From: an uncultured Glaciecola sp.
GTDB taxonomy: Bacteria; Pseudomonadota; Gammaproteobacteria; Enterobacterales; Alteromonadaceae
Direction of reading: 5' to 3'
Length of the DNA: 64,000 nt
Assembly (NCBI GenBank): GCA_937125395.1
Contig: CAKZLI010000002.1
Span: 87,027-151,026, forward strand
Shown here one piece after another: positions 17,696-26,722 of the stretch. The notes under the pieces are model-generated. The model had not been told where the DNA came from. It made no database searches and worked only from the letters and a program-made list of their open reading frames with translations. How positions within the stretch are numbered: position 1 is the stretch's first letter; every line of letters begins with the position of its first letter. The translations under genes and the position numbers were made by a program.

Positions 17696-19215
17696 ATAGC
17701 ATGGCGAGTTTTGCAAATGTGCGCTATCCACGATGTTTATTGGGATTGTCGGCATTAATTCTCAGTTGGTTTTTCTTTAGCTATCAAGGCTTAGTCAGCG
17801 CGATAGAAATTTGGACGATCTCTGAGATATTTCAGCATTGTTTTTTTGTGATCCCTGGTTCGTTGTACCTTATTTATCTTCAACGCCAAGCATTGGCAGG
17901 CTATGCAATAAGCCCTAGTTACTGGGCGATTCCATTTATTTTAGGTCAAATTATAGTTTATGTTGTCGGTGTAGCGGGTGATATTCAGTTATTAATGCAT
18001 GTTGCATTGTTTAGTTTATTGCCGACATTAATTTGGTTTTCGGTCGGTAATCAGGCTGCCTGGAAGATTGTTTTTCCATTGTGTTTTATGCTGTTTTCGA
18101 TCCCGATTGGTGAGGAGCTCATTCCTTGGCTACAAGAAATTACCGCTGACATTTCGGTATATTTTTTGAGTTTAACCGGTGTGCCATTATTTCGCTCCGG
18201 CTTGTATATAGAGATCCCCGAAGGACGTTTTTTAGTGGCTGAAGCCTGCTCAGGGATCAGTTTTTTTATTGCCTCAATCGTCATTGGTAACTTGTACGCG
18301 TACATGAATTTACATTCCCCAATTCGCCGCGTGTTGTTTGTCTTGTTATCCATTGTCTATCCGATCATTGCCAATGCAATCCGGGTTTATGGCATCATAT
18401 TGACTGGTCATTTAACTGACATGCAGCATGCTGTTGGGGCGGATCATTTAATTTATGGTTGGTTCTTTTTTGCAATAGTCATTATTAGTTTGGTGTTACT
18501 AGGTGAGTTGTTTCGCCGTGGCGATATACAGCCACAAACCACCATTATGACCACCCAACAACAGCCCGAGTATTCGATGATCCCTGTGATAGGAATGGTG
18601 GTTGTATTATTGTTAGGGGTTGTGTGGAGTATTAATGTTGCCAATCCTTTGCCTTCACCAACAGCAAAACTAGTGGTGCCGGTAAATTACACATCAGCGA
18701 TTAACTCTTCATTGACAGTCACGCCTTGGCAGCCTGATTTTAAGAATGAAGCAAGCCAGAATAAACAAATACTAAGTGCTGACGGGCTTGATTTTGAATT
18801 ATTTCAAGTCGCGTATTCTGCTGAAGAGGGCGAACTTGTTGGCTTCCAAAATAAGCTGTATGAACAAGACCGTTGGACATTAGTAGAGGCATCGACGCTT
18901 GATTTTGACAATGGCTTGAGTGTCGTAAAACATGAAATTATTTCGATGCGTTCTGAACAGCGTGATGTCTATTTTGCTTATTGGTTTGACGGCCTATTTT
19001 ATACCAGTAAAACCAAAGTCAAATTAGCGCAAACCTTTGCCTTATTGTTACATCAACCCGGTGAGATGCGGATGTTAGCGTTAAGTGTTGAACCAAGCAC
19101 TAGCACTCAAGTCATACGACAGCAAAAAGCGTTGATTCAGTCGGTATTTGCTGATTTTGCGCAAAATGCACAGCAGCTTGATAATATTGATAACCAAGTA
19201 GAGCGAGTCTACTAA
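17692..19215 (+). CDS. xrtA: Exosortase A fused to EpsI domain
   Basis: The 507-residue integral membrane protease/transpeptidase recognises PEP-CTERM tails. About eight hydrophobic segments fill residues 15-275. The catalytic set is visible: Cys186 in EACSGI, Arg231 in NAIRVYG and His252 in DHLIYGW. After a last membrane segment (about 292-312) comes a periplasmic EpsI domain (about 315-490) with the LVGFQNKLYEQDRW and YFAYWFDG stretches. Exosortase A enzymes commonly carry this fusion. It overlaps both neighbours (ATGA before, TAATG after). Its likely substrate in this window is the PAP-tail protein at 45898-46803. Confidence 0.96.
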   Translation: MNSMASFANVRYPRCLLGLSALILSWFFFSYQGLVSAIEIWTISEIFQHCFFVIPGSLYLIYLQRQALAGYAISPSYWAIPFILGQIIVYVVGVAGDIQLLMHVALFSLLPTLIWFSVGNQAAWKIVFPLCFMLFSIPIGEELIPWLQEITADISVYFLSLTGVPLFRSGLYIEIPEGRFLVAEACSGISFFIASIVIGNLYAYMNLHSPIRRVLFVLLSIVYPIIANAIRVYGIILTGHLTDMQHAVGADHLIYGWFFFAIVIISLVLLGELFRRGDIQPQTTIMTTQQQPEYSMIPVIGMVVVLLLGVVWSINVANPLPSPTAKLVVPVNYTSAINSSLTVTPWQPDFKNEASQNKQILSADGLDFELFQVAYSAEEGELVGFQNKLYEQDRWTLVEASTLDFDNGLSVVKHEIISMRSEQRDVYFAYWFDGLFYTSKTKVKLAQTFALLLHQPGEMRMLALSVEPSTSTQVIRQQKALIQSVFADFAQNAQQLDNIDNQVERVY

Positions 19216-20489
19216 TGCGAATTTTGGTTATCAGTCAACGTGTGCCTTATCCGCCCAATAAAGGCGAAAAGCTGCGTACATATCACCAGATTCAGTACTT
19301 ACGTGATAGAGGCGTAATAGTCGATGTAGCTTGTCCTATTGCCGATGAACAAGAACTACGCTATGCACAAATGATGCAAGATAAGCTGCATATCAATTTG
19401 ATTCAAGCACCCTTACCCAATAGCCTTCCCGCTTATGCCTGTGCACTGTTAACCGGCATCTCCTTGAGCGCGGGGAAGTTTTATTCATGGGAATTACAAC
19501 GCTTGATTAACCATGCCATTGAACAGCAACACTATGCTGCAATTGTATGCAGTGCCTCGAGCTTGGCGCAATATGTTTGGCGTTATCCAGCAATAGATAC
19601 TTTGACACACAATACAACCCTGTTGATGGATTTTATGGACTTGGATTCGGACAAGTGGCAACAGTATGCGCAACAAGCCCGACAGCCGATGCGCTGGATC
19701 TATCAACGTGAAGCGCATAAGGTTCAACAATTAGAACAACGAATTGTGACAGAATTCAGCGCGACGTTTTTTATTTCTGACAACGAAGTTGATTTGTTCA
19801 AAGCGCATAACCCGGCGCTATCAGCTCGTCCAATACATGCTATCGGCAATGGTATTGATACGGAGTATTTTTCACCCAAACCCGTTGCAACACAGAGCCT
19901 ATTACACACATATTTATTTGTCGGGGTAATGGATTATAAACCCAATATTGATGCCGTGATGTGGTTTGTTGAGTATGTATGGCCGAGTATTTTACGCTAC
20001 TCACCACAAGCAAGCTTTGTGATTGCTGGGATGTCACCTAGTAAATCAATTCAAGATCTTGCGCGTCAACCATCGATACAAGTGACGGGGTTTGTCGAAG
20101 ATATTTTGCCGTATTTTCATCAAGCGGATATCTTTGTGGCGCCTTTTCAAATCGCCCGTGGCGTACAAAATAAAGTATTGCAGGCAATGGCTTGTGGTCT
20201 GCCGGTGATTACCAGCTCCTTAGGTGCTGAAGGGATCGCAGCGGTTCATGGCAGTGAGTTACTAATTGCTGACACCGCAAATGATTACCTCCAACTCATC
20301 GACAGATTGCGTTGTCCACAGAACTATCAAGCGATTGCCCAAGCCGCAACTCAGCGAATAGTGGATGACTACTCATGGGATGGACAATTAAAACAACTGG
20401 ACGAATTACTTGGTTTACCTGGGCCGACGACACCATCTGAACCGGCTCATCATGCTCCAATCAGTTCTTATAAACGGGTATTAGCATGA
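19215..20489 (+). CDS. TIGR03087-type XrtA system glycosyltransferase
   Basis: The 424-residue protein starts ILVISQRVPYPPNKGEKLRTYHQ, the characteristic opening of the exosortase-linked GT4-type sugar transferase family (stp1). The C-terminal nucleotide-sugar half has VGVMDYKPNIDAVMWF, HQADIFVAPFQIARGVQNKVLQAMACGLPV (the E-x7-E position partly replaced by R-x-V-Q-N-K) and SSLGAEGI. It should add one sugar to the lipid-linked repeat unit on the cytoplasmic side of the membrane. Donor and acceptor are unknown. Start and end overlap the flanking genes. Confidence 0.9.
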   Translation: MRILVISQRVPYPPNKGEKLRTYHQIQYLRDRGVIVDVACPIADEQELRYAQMMQDKLHINLIQAPLPNSLPAYACALLTGISLSAGKFYSWELQRLINHAIEQQHYAAIVCSASSLAQYVWRYPAIDTLTHNTTLLMDFMDLDSDKWQQYAQQARQPMRWIYQREAHKVQQLEQRIVTEFSATFFISDNEVDLFKAHNPALSARPIHAIGNGIDTEYFSPKPVATQSLLHTYLFVGVMDYKPNIDAVMWFVEYVWPSILRYSPQASFVIAGMSPSKSIQDLARQPSIQVTGFVEDILPYFHQADIFVAPFQIARGVQNKVLQAMACGLPVITSSLGAEGIAAVHGSELLIADTANDYLQLIDRLRCPQNYQAIAQAATQRIVDDYSWDGQLKQLDELLGLPGPTTPSEPAHHAPISSYKRVLA

Positions 20490-21058
20490 AACGCTATGTG
20501 CAGAGCATGATGTTAATCATAGTACTGCCGTTGTATGCAGTGTACTGGTTACTTGCAAAATGCTGTGAACAGGACAGTTTGTGGCAGACGTTTATGCAGT
20601 TTTTGAGCTTACTGCCAGGCAAAGTGGGCAGTTATCTGCGGGTGGCATTTGCTCGATTAACGATGAATTACTGTGATCCAGATGTGTTTTTGGGCTTTGG
20701 CGTCGTGTTTTCTCACTGTGATACCGACATCAATTGTGGCACCTACATTGGCCCTCAATGCAATATTGGCAAATGCAGTATTGGCAGAAATACCTTGTTA
20801 GGCAGTGGCGTACATGTGTTAAGTGGTAAACGGCAGCATGACTTTTCAGACCCAACGATCCCCATTAAAGATCAAGGTGGCGTATTTGAAAAAATCGTCA
20901 TCGGGAATAATTGCTGGGTAGGCAACCACGCCGTCATCATGGCAAGTGTCGGCGATAATAGTATTGTGGCTGCCGGCGCAGTGGTGACTGATACGGTTCC
21001 TGAAGGAGTCATTGTGGGTGGGAATCCAGCAAAAATGTTGAAAAAGGTTGGCGAATGA
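20486..21058 (+). CDS. Hexapeptide-repeat O-acyltransferase (left-handed beta-helix)
   Basis: The 190-residue protein has a hydrophobic N-terminal segment (about 8-25) and then hexapeptide repeats (CGTYIGPQCNIGKCSIGRNTLL and later IGNNCWVGNHAVIMASVGDNSIVAAGAVV), ending GGNPAKMLKK, as in WcaF/NodL-like acetyltransferases. It probably acetylates a sugar of the exopolysaccharide, with acetyl-CoA as likely donor. ATGA overlaps at both ends couple it to the glycosyltransferase and the beta-helix protein. Confidence 0.88.
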   Translation: MKRYVQSMMLIIVLPLYAVYWLLAKCCEQDSLWQTFMQFLSLLPGKVGSYLRVAFARLTMNYCDPDVFLGFGVVFSHCDTDINCGTYIGPQCNIGKCSIGRNTLLGSGVHVLSGKRQHDFSDPTIPIKDQGGVFEKIVIGNNCWVGNHAVIMASVGDNSIVAAGAVVTDTVPEGVIVGGNPAKMLKKVGE

Positions 21059-22308
21059 AACAACTCATGTATAAATTTTTAAGCGGTATCGTATTTGCCT
21101 GTGGCGCCTTGGCGGTGTTGGTTGTCATAGGGTTAATTACGTTAAAATTTTTAGCCGGTTCGCAGTTTGATAACTTGCTGTACAAAGTAAAAGAAAAAAC
21201 AGGCTTAGCGCATCAAGCTCAAGCGCTCAGCGAACCTGTATCTGTGCTTAAAGATTTTAGAAATGCCCCTAGAATAGCCATTCCCGATGATTTTAATCAA
21301 CGCTATGTGTCCAATACACAAGAGTTATTAGAGACCATGATCGAAGCGAATCGCAGTGGGGATTTTGTTGTCATGTTGTTGGAAGGTACCTATACATTGC
21401 AGCAAACGATGACGATTACAGCTGAAAATATCGTGATTCAGTCTGTCAGTGGCAACCCTTATGATACGGTGATCCGCGGCTCTGGGATGCAAGGTGGGAT
21501 GGGCAACTTGATAAGAGTGAATAAATCAGGCTTTAAAATCGATGGTGTAACGCTCACTGATGCGTCTTTTCATCTAGTACAAGTGGCTGGAGAAATGAAT
21601 GTTGATAACGTCGAAATGCGCAATATGATTTTTCAAAATGCGTACCAGCAGTTGGTTAAGATTTCCTATAATAATACCCAGACTCCAGAAATTATGAGTG
21701 ATAACGGCATTATTGCGAATTCGATATTTCAGTATACCAAAGGTATTGCGCCGTATTTTTATACTGGAGGTGTCGATGGGTTAGGGACGAATGAATGGAT
21801 AATAGAAAACAATATTTTTAGGGACATCGCGAGCCCAGCTAAACATATTGCACAATACGCCGTGCATTTTTGGATAAACTCGCGAGATAACATCATTCGT
21901 AATAATATTTTTATTAACAACGACCGAGCGATTGGCTTGGGCATGTTGAATAAAAAAATCAACGTCGAATACGATCATCAAGGCGGCGTGATCGAAGGGA
22001 ATTTTATAATGCATACCGATGATACCGATCCTTATGCCGATACTGGCATTGCGATTGAGCAAACAACCGGCGTGACCATTGCAAATAATCAGGTGTATTT
22101 GTCCGGGCGTTACCCAAGAGCGATCGAGTATCGCTTCCCGCAAACACGCCAAAATATTATTCGCAATAACATCACCAACAAAAAAATAGCATCACGCGAT
22201 AATGGCACTGCACAATTGCAAAATAATCAAATTAACCAAGATATTAACGATTACTATGTCGAGTTATTACGCAAATCAAACGAACTACAAATAGAGAGTA
22301 TTTATTAA
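21055..22308 (+). CDS. Membrane-anchored right-handed beta-helix protein
   Basis: The 417-residue protein has an N-terminal membrane segment (about 8-32) and then parallel beta-helix rungs rich in asparagine (IIENNIFRD, IIRNNIFINNDRAIGLG, VIEGNFIMHTDD, IIRNNITN), the pattern of pectate-lyase/chondroitinase-B-like folds. The opening IPDDFNQRYVSNTQELLETMIEANRSGDFVVML resembles chondroitinase-B-like proteins, but I cannot point to a catalytic site. It lies between an acyltransferase and a transglutaminase-like protein inside the exosortase operon, so it could act on the polysaccharide in the periplasm (lyase, epimerase or binding). Function unproven. Confidence 0.75.
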   Translation: MKQLMYKFLSGIVFACGALAVLVVIGLITLKFLAGSQFDNLLYKVKEKTGLAHQAQALSEPVSVLKDFRNAPRIAIPDDFNQRYVSNTQELLETMIEANRSGDFVVMLLEGTYTLQQTMTITAENIVIQSVSGNPYDTVIRGSGMQGGMGNLIRVNKSGFKIDGVTLTDASFHLVQVAGEMNVDNVEMRNMIFQNAYQQLVKISYNNTQTPEIMSDNGIIANSIFQYTKGIAPYFYTGGVDGLGTNEWIIENNIFRDIASPAKHIAQYAVHFWINSRDNIIRNNIFINNDRAIGLGMLNKKINVEYDHQGGVIEGNFIMHTDDTDPYADTGIAIEQTTGVTIANNQVYLSGRYPRAIEYRFPQTRQNIIRNNITNKKIASRDNGTAQLQNNQINQDINDYYVELLRKSNELQIESIY

Positions 22309-23102
22309 TGCGGATCATCTTGTGGTGTATTATCTCGGTCTCTTTATTGCTGTTAGGTGTGACAGCGTATGGTGTAACTCAAACCATGGCGCAAGAAACA
22401 TTTACACCAGACGAGTTACGATTTAGTACGAATGATAAAACAACCTCATTAGCTCAGCTAGAGGCCAATTTAAGTCCACAACCAGATGAGCCTATGTTGA
22501 CCTATTTAACGCGATTAAATCAACTAGTGGCAACGAGTATTGCGCATATCCATTGGGATAGATATGAGCCTGAGCGTTTCCATCAGCAAGTGCCAATTTG
22601 GGAAAATTGGATGCTGTGGTTTTTGGGGGAGTTCTCAGGATTACCCGAATTTGAAAAATATCATTTTACAAAATCCGATAAGTCGATTGAAAGAGGGATC
22701 GGCGTGTGTGGCGATGTCAGTATGCTATTGAGTGAGATCTTGCGTGAAAATGGCATCGATAGTTACATTATTTCAACACAAGGGCATGTCATTGTTGAAG
22801 TCCCTGAATTCGATTTGATCATGGACCCCGATTTTGGAGTGGTGTTTTCAGGCCCCTTTGAGCAAGTTAATCAAAACGCACATACTGCCGCGCGAGCCTA
22901 TGCAAATGCAGGATACTCAGTGAGTGAACAACAGTTTTTGTATCGCGCCTATCAATCGCACTTTACACGCTGGGATGGGGCCCGTCATTTTGTGACCAAT
23001 AAATATTATTTTGAACGTATTTCGTATTATGCGATTTGGTTCTTGCCTATCTTGTCAATTGTAGTGTGTCTTGGATTGTTAAAGTTTTTAAGGAAGTCGT
23101 AG
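22308..23102 (+). CDS. Membrane-anchored transglutaminase-like cysteine protein
   Basis: The 264-residue protein has hydrophobic segments at both ends (about 3-22 and 238-258), placing the middle outside the cytoplasm. The middle has a possible transglutaminase-like triad: Cys134 in GIGVCGDVSMLL, His160 in TQGHVIVEV and Asp173 in IMDPDFG, with spacing typical of the fold. Members act as proteases, amidases or crosslinkers. It overlaps the beta-helix gene by TAATG and precedes a glycosyltransferase. Its location suggests a role in processing a polymer or an exported protein; the triad is seen, the reaction is not known. Confidence 0.7.
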   Translation: MRIILWCIISVSLLLLGVTAYGVTQTMAQETFTPDELRFSTNDKTTSLAQLEANLSPQPDEPMLTYLTRLNQLVATSIAHIHWDRYEPERFHQQVPIWENWMLWFLGEFSGLPEFEKYHFTKSDKSIERGIGVCGDVSMLLSEILRENGIDSYIISTQGHVIVEVPEFDLIMDPDFGVVFSGPFEQVNQNAHTAARAYANAGYSVSEQQFLYRAYQSHFTRWDGARHFVTNKYYFERISYYAIWFLPILSIVVCLGLLKFLRKS

Positions 23103-23104
23103 TC

Positions 23105-24193
23105 GTGCAGACAATCTTATTTTTACATAGTGTCGGAGAAATAGGTGGTGCAGAGAGAATGTCTCTGGTGTTAATCAAACACCTACCAAAAGATAAATTC
23201 AAATGTATTTTGGCTTGCCCACACGCTGGGGCGTTGATTGATGCTGCCAATGAGCTGAATATTGAAACGATTATCGCACCGTTACATCAACCCTCGATTG
23301 CATCACCGATTCACAGCATGCAACAGATCAATCGCTGGCGGCATTTGCTCAAAACAAACAAGATTGATTGGCTGCACACGGCTGATCCGTTTTGTACTCG
23401 TTCAATTTTATGGGCATCGCGATTAGCCAATGTGAGAGTGTTATGTCACTTTCATTTTCCCTTCACTAAGCAAGTGTTGGGCTGGATTATGCGCTATCAA
23501 CCTAAACCGACACATGCTGTATTTTGTAGCCAAGAACTACAGGTATCCACGGGAGTAGCCTTAGCTCAGATAGCGCCTGCTGTGCAACAATTTGTTGTCC
23601 ATAATGGTGTTGATATTGAATATTTTTCATCGAGTTGTATCCCAGACAATCGCGTAAAAAGGGTGGGAATTGTCGCGAATTTACAGGCAAGAAAAGGCCA
23701 TGTGGATTTTTTGAACATGGCCAAAATCATTATTGAAAAAGGGTACAAGGTCCAATTTGATATTATTGGAGGGGATATTTTAGAAACACCTCGACAACCT
23801 TTTTTGGAAAATTTAGCTGTAGAGCTAGCGATCAGAGACTGCGTCAATTTTCACGGTCAAGTAGATAATGTCAAAATGCGAGTGGGTCAATTAGATATTT
23901 ATGTCTGCGCTTCACATCAAGAGGCATTTCCGGTATCTATTTTGGAAGCAATGGCATTACAAAAGACAATTGTGTCTACTGACGTTAATGGTATACCTGA
24001 GGCGATAGATGACAGAAAGCAAGGCGTGTTAGTTGCAAAGCAATCGCCAAGTGCGTTAGCCGACGCGGTGATGCTCCTGCTAGATAAACCCTGCTTAGCT
24101 GATAAGTATGCATTGGCAGCAAGGCAAAAAGTTGAATCGTCTTTTTCGTTACAAGCTTATATTGATAAGTTTTGTAAAATATACAATCAGTGA
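23105..24193 (+). CDS. GT4-family glycosyltransferase
   Basis: The 362-residue protein starts QTILFLHSVGEIGGAERMSL, a GT-B N-terminus with the glycine-rich acceptor loop. The C-terminal half has GIVANLQARKGH, DIIGGDILE and HQEAFPVSILEAMALQKTIV, the GT4 E-x7-E motif. I chose GTG at 23105, two bases after the previous stop, with AAGGAAG upstream; a longer frame reaching back to 23036 would overlap the previous gene by 67 bases and add residues unlike the family. Last gene of the rightward operon; it converges on the O-ligase gene. Confidence 0.88.
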   Translation: MQTILFLHSVGEIGGAERMSLVLIKHLPKDKFKCILACPHAGALIDAANELNIETIIAPLHQPSIASPIHSMQQINRWRHLLKTNKIDWLHTADPFCTRSILWASRLANVRVLCHFHFPFTKQVLGWIMRYQPKPTHAVFCSQELQVSTGVALAQIAPAVQQFVVHNGVDIEYFSSSCIPDNRVKRVGIVANLQARKGHVDFLNMAKIIIEKGYKVQFDIIGGDILETPRQPFLENLAVELAIRDCVNFHGQVDNVKMRVGQLDIYVCASHQEAFPVSILEAMALQKTIVSTDVNGIPEAIDDRKQGVLVAKQSPSALADAVMLLLDKPCLADKYALAARQKVESSFSLQAYIDKFCKIYNQ

Positions 24194-24239
24194 ACAAACC
24201 CACCTAGTCAGCAATTATCACACTTTCTTGCGAGTACAC

Positions 24240-25565
24240 CTACGTTGTTGATGCAGACGGCGTTTGTTCATTTTGATATGTTTGATATAAATGATAGGTA
24301 GATAAGTTCAAGATAATTAAAAAATAAAAGAACTCAAAAATAAACAAATTTAAAAATATAGCCCCAACGAAAAAACCTAAAATGCCAGCGGCCGTTGAGT
24401 TTCTCAGGAATTTAATCAGCATCAAATCCTCATTATCCTCGTCACTTTCGCTAAACGTCATGGCTTTGAAGCGTTGCCTCACCGCCCAAAATAAAGAAAT
24501 CATGCATAATCCAGCAGGGATCCCAAAATCCACAGCAACCGCGATAAGTAAGTTGTGAGCGACATGCAAGGATTCACCGGGAAAATGTACTAAAGAGGCT
24601 TGTTGGAAACGCTGAGGGCCAACACCGATGAGCGGGTACTTGGACATTAATTGTAAACCGATCCCCCACGAGACAAGTCTAGGATTGACGACGATATCTT
24701 CAGTTTTTGCTTGCTCGACTTTGTCGAATGTATCAAATGAACGATTAATGACGGCTTGCCCTTGGGTTAGTACCACAATGAGAAAAGCACTGACTAATGC
24801 GACATTAAGTTTTTTGGATTTGAGCAAAAAGGCGCAAAACAGGGTTGATATACCAGCACTTAAAAATGCGCCACGAGAACTGGTTAACAAGAGTGAGTGC
24901 CATAATAAGGGCAACAACATCGCCAAAATTACCTTGAGGTAAATTTGTTTGAAGTAAAAAATGCCAAAGAGAATAAATGGCATGCCACACACAAATAATA
25001 TGGCTAAGCTGTTGCCATCTGCGTAGGGACTTTGTGGAGGGCCATTTAATCGACCATTAAAAAACTTGCCCCAATCTTGAGAAAGATAAGCAGAGTTGCT
25101 CCAATAAATATAATAGCCGGTGATGATAATGATTGCTATTGCTGCGTATTTTAATGCCTGCGTATTTTGCAATATGCCAAGTAACACAAAATACATAATT
25201 AAAATGGTATTAAACGTGTCGATAACAATATTCGAGCTTACTCCCGCGTAATAATCTTGAAAAGGAGACAAAAAATCAGACACATTGACCATGACACCCA
25301 AAAAAAGCATGGCGAGGTGTTGCTTATACCGATAGATGCTTTTGTCGACCTCGCCTTTAGCGAGCATCAACAGCAATGCTAAGATAGATAATATTGCGGT
25401 GATTTTGAAGATAGGAAAGTTTTCAAAACTCCAAAACCATACATATTGAGGTTGCAACACCGAGACGGTCATGTAAGAAATCGCGCTCAACCAAGGCAGG
25501 CTAGATAGCAATATGCCAGTGATAATGAGTAATAAAATAGCTAAGAGTTTTATCACGTAAGACAC
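24240..25565 (-). CDS. Exosortase A-associated O-antigen ligase/polymerase-like protein
   Basis: The 441-residue integral membrane protein has about 10-12 hydrophobic segments and the Wzy_C/O-ligase core: LTSSRGAFLSAG, then a periplasmic loop with PLIGVGPQRFQQASLVHFPGESLHVAHNLLIAVAVDFG-type motifs and the conserved R and H positions. The start (PQYVWFWSFENFPIF) matches the exosortase-linked TIGR03097 family. It may polymerise the repeat unit or attach glycan to exported proteins; the sequence does not separate the two. It is a single gene, convergent with a glycosyltransferase and divergent from an acyltransferase. Confidence 0.86.
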   Translation of the reverse strand: MSYVIKLLAILLLIITGILLSSLPWLSAISYMTVSVLQPQYVWFWSFENFPIFKITAILSILALLLMLAKGEVDKSIYRYKQHLAMLFLGVMVNVSDFLSPFQDYYAGVSSNIVIDTFNTILIMYFVLLGILQNTQALKYAAIAIIIITGYYIYWSNSAYLSQDWGKFFNGRLNGPPQSPYADGNSLAILFVCGMPFILFGIFYFKQIYLKVILAMLLPLLWHSLLLTSSRGAFLSAGISTLFCAFLLKSKKLNVALVSAFLIVVLTQGQAVINRSFDTFDKVEQAKTEDIVVNPRLVSWGIGLQLMSKYPLIGVGPQRFQQASLVHFPGESLHVAHNLLIAVAVDFGIPAGLCMISLFWAVRQRFKAMTFSESDEDNEDLMLIKFLRNSTAAGILGFFVGAIFLNLFIFEFFYFLIILNLSTYHLYQTYQNEQTPSASTT

Positions 25566-25664
25566 GTCCTTGTGTTTATGATCGTTATTGCGTATTGTTA
25601 GTTATATCGACTTAGTATACGTTTTTTTGAGTCAGATAACAGGGATAATATTCAAGGAGAGAAT

Positions 25665-26717
25665 ATGAACATGCCTTTGTCCATTTACTTGGACTTAGTG
25701 AGATTTTCGGCTGCGATGGTGGTGTTTTTAGGGCATGCATCCGGCAAGCTCACTGGCGGATTATTTTGGCAACTGCAACCTTACCTCAATGCATCCGTGA
25801 TGGTATTTTTTGTATTGTCAGGCTATGTGATTGGGTTTGTTGCCCAGACCAAAGAAAAAACCTTTCGCGATTATGCTATCGCACGAACTTCTCGCTTATA
25901 TTCTGTTGTTATTCCAGCACTAGTCATTACCTTGGTATTTGATTTATGGGGTGTGTATCGCGAATCAGCTTTGTATTTTGACAGTGCCTGGCCGGCACCA
26001 AACCTAGATGTATCCAGTTTCTTTTTAAGTTTTTTGATGGTGCAAAGTGTTTGGGGCGGTGACGCAATCCCAGGTACGAATGTACCCTTTTGGTCACTCA
26101 GCTTTGAGTTGATGTTTTATCTGGTATTTGCATGCTTGTTTTATTTTGACGGAGCAAAAAAATGGGCGTTAGCGGGTTTGGCAGCGATAATTGCCGGACC
26201 AGATATCATCACGTATTTTCCTATATGGCTGATGGGTTTTGGTTTATACCGACTGCATCAACGCGGATTAGCAGTACAGCAGACTAATTTTATCAAGCTA
26301 TGCGTAGCCTTGATCGCCCTGGTGTTATTAGTAAAATTGCCACCGATCCTTGATCAATCTATTTGGCTTGATTTACCTTGGGTCATTGCACCTAAAAATG
26401 TCTTAGCAGATTATATCTATGCGACGTTGTTTTCTATTCATCTTTTATATGTTCCGCATATCTTGCCTGCGCTTACAAACAGTTTAATTTATCTGCGAAA
26501 ACCGATCGTGTTTTTTTCATCGATCACTTTTTCGTTGTATTTATTTCACCGACCATTAATTCAATTCTTTGCCACGTTTTATGAAGATAAAGCAAGTTTA
26601 GAAAGCCGATTGTTGGTGTTAGGTGGCACATTTATTATTATTCTTATCATTGGTTTGTATTGTGAGAGACAAAAAAGACCCATTAAGCAGAGATTAAATA
26701 ATTACATGGAACAGTAA
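25665..26717 (+). CDS. Acyltransferase 3 family membrane protein
   Basis: The 350-residue protein has about ten membrane segments and the acyltransferase-3 signatures: YLDLVRFSAAMVVFLGHAS at the start with the catalytic-type histidine in the first membrane segment, FVLSGYVIGF, and PFWSLSFELMFYLVFAC. It would O-acylate a sugar or glycan at the inner membrane. AAGGAGAG supports the start; an ATG two codons later is possible. It is followed after five bases by a glycosyltransferase in the same direction. Confidence 0.88.
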   Translation: MNMPLSIYLDLVRFSAAMVVFLGHASGKLTGGLFWQLQPYLNASVMVFFVLSGYVIGFVAQTKEKTFRDYAIARTSRLYSVVIPALVITLVFDLWGVYRESALYFDSAWPAPNLDVSSFFLSFLMVQSVWGGDAIPGTNVPFWSLSFELMFYLVFACLFYFDGAKKWALAGLAAIIAGPDIITYFPIWLMGFGLYRLHQRGLAVQQTNFIKLCVALIALVLLVKLPPILDQSIWLDLPWVIAPKNVLADYIYATLFSIHLLYVPHILPALTNSLIYLRKPIVFFSSITFSLYLFHRPLIQFFATFYEDKASLESRLLVLGGTFIIILIIGLYCERQKRPIKQRLNNYMEQ

Positions 26718-26722
26718 AGTAA

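Noticed and set aside
21781..22152. 123-codon open frame antisense to the beta-helix protein
   Set aside because: It is explained by the repetitive sense-strand sequence; no start signal or family resemblance.
22308..23102. Transglutaminase-like protein as a second exosortase-type enzyme
   Set aside because: It has a Cys/His/Asp set of the transglutaminase fold and only two membrane segments, not the multi-pass EACSG/NAIR/H pattern of exosortases.
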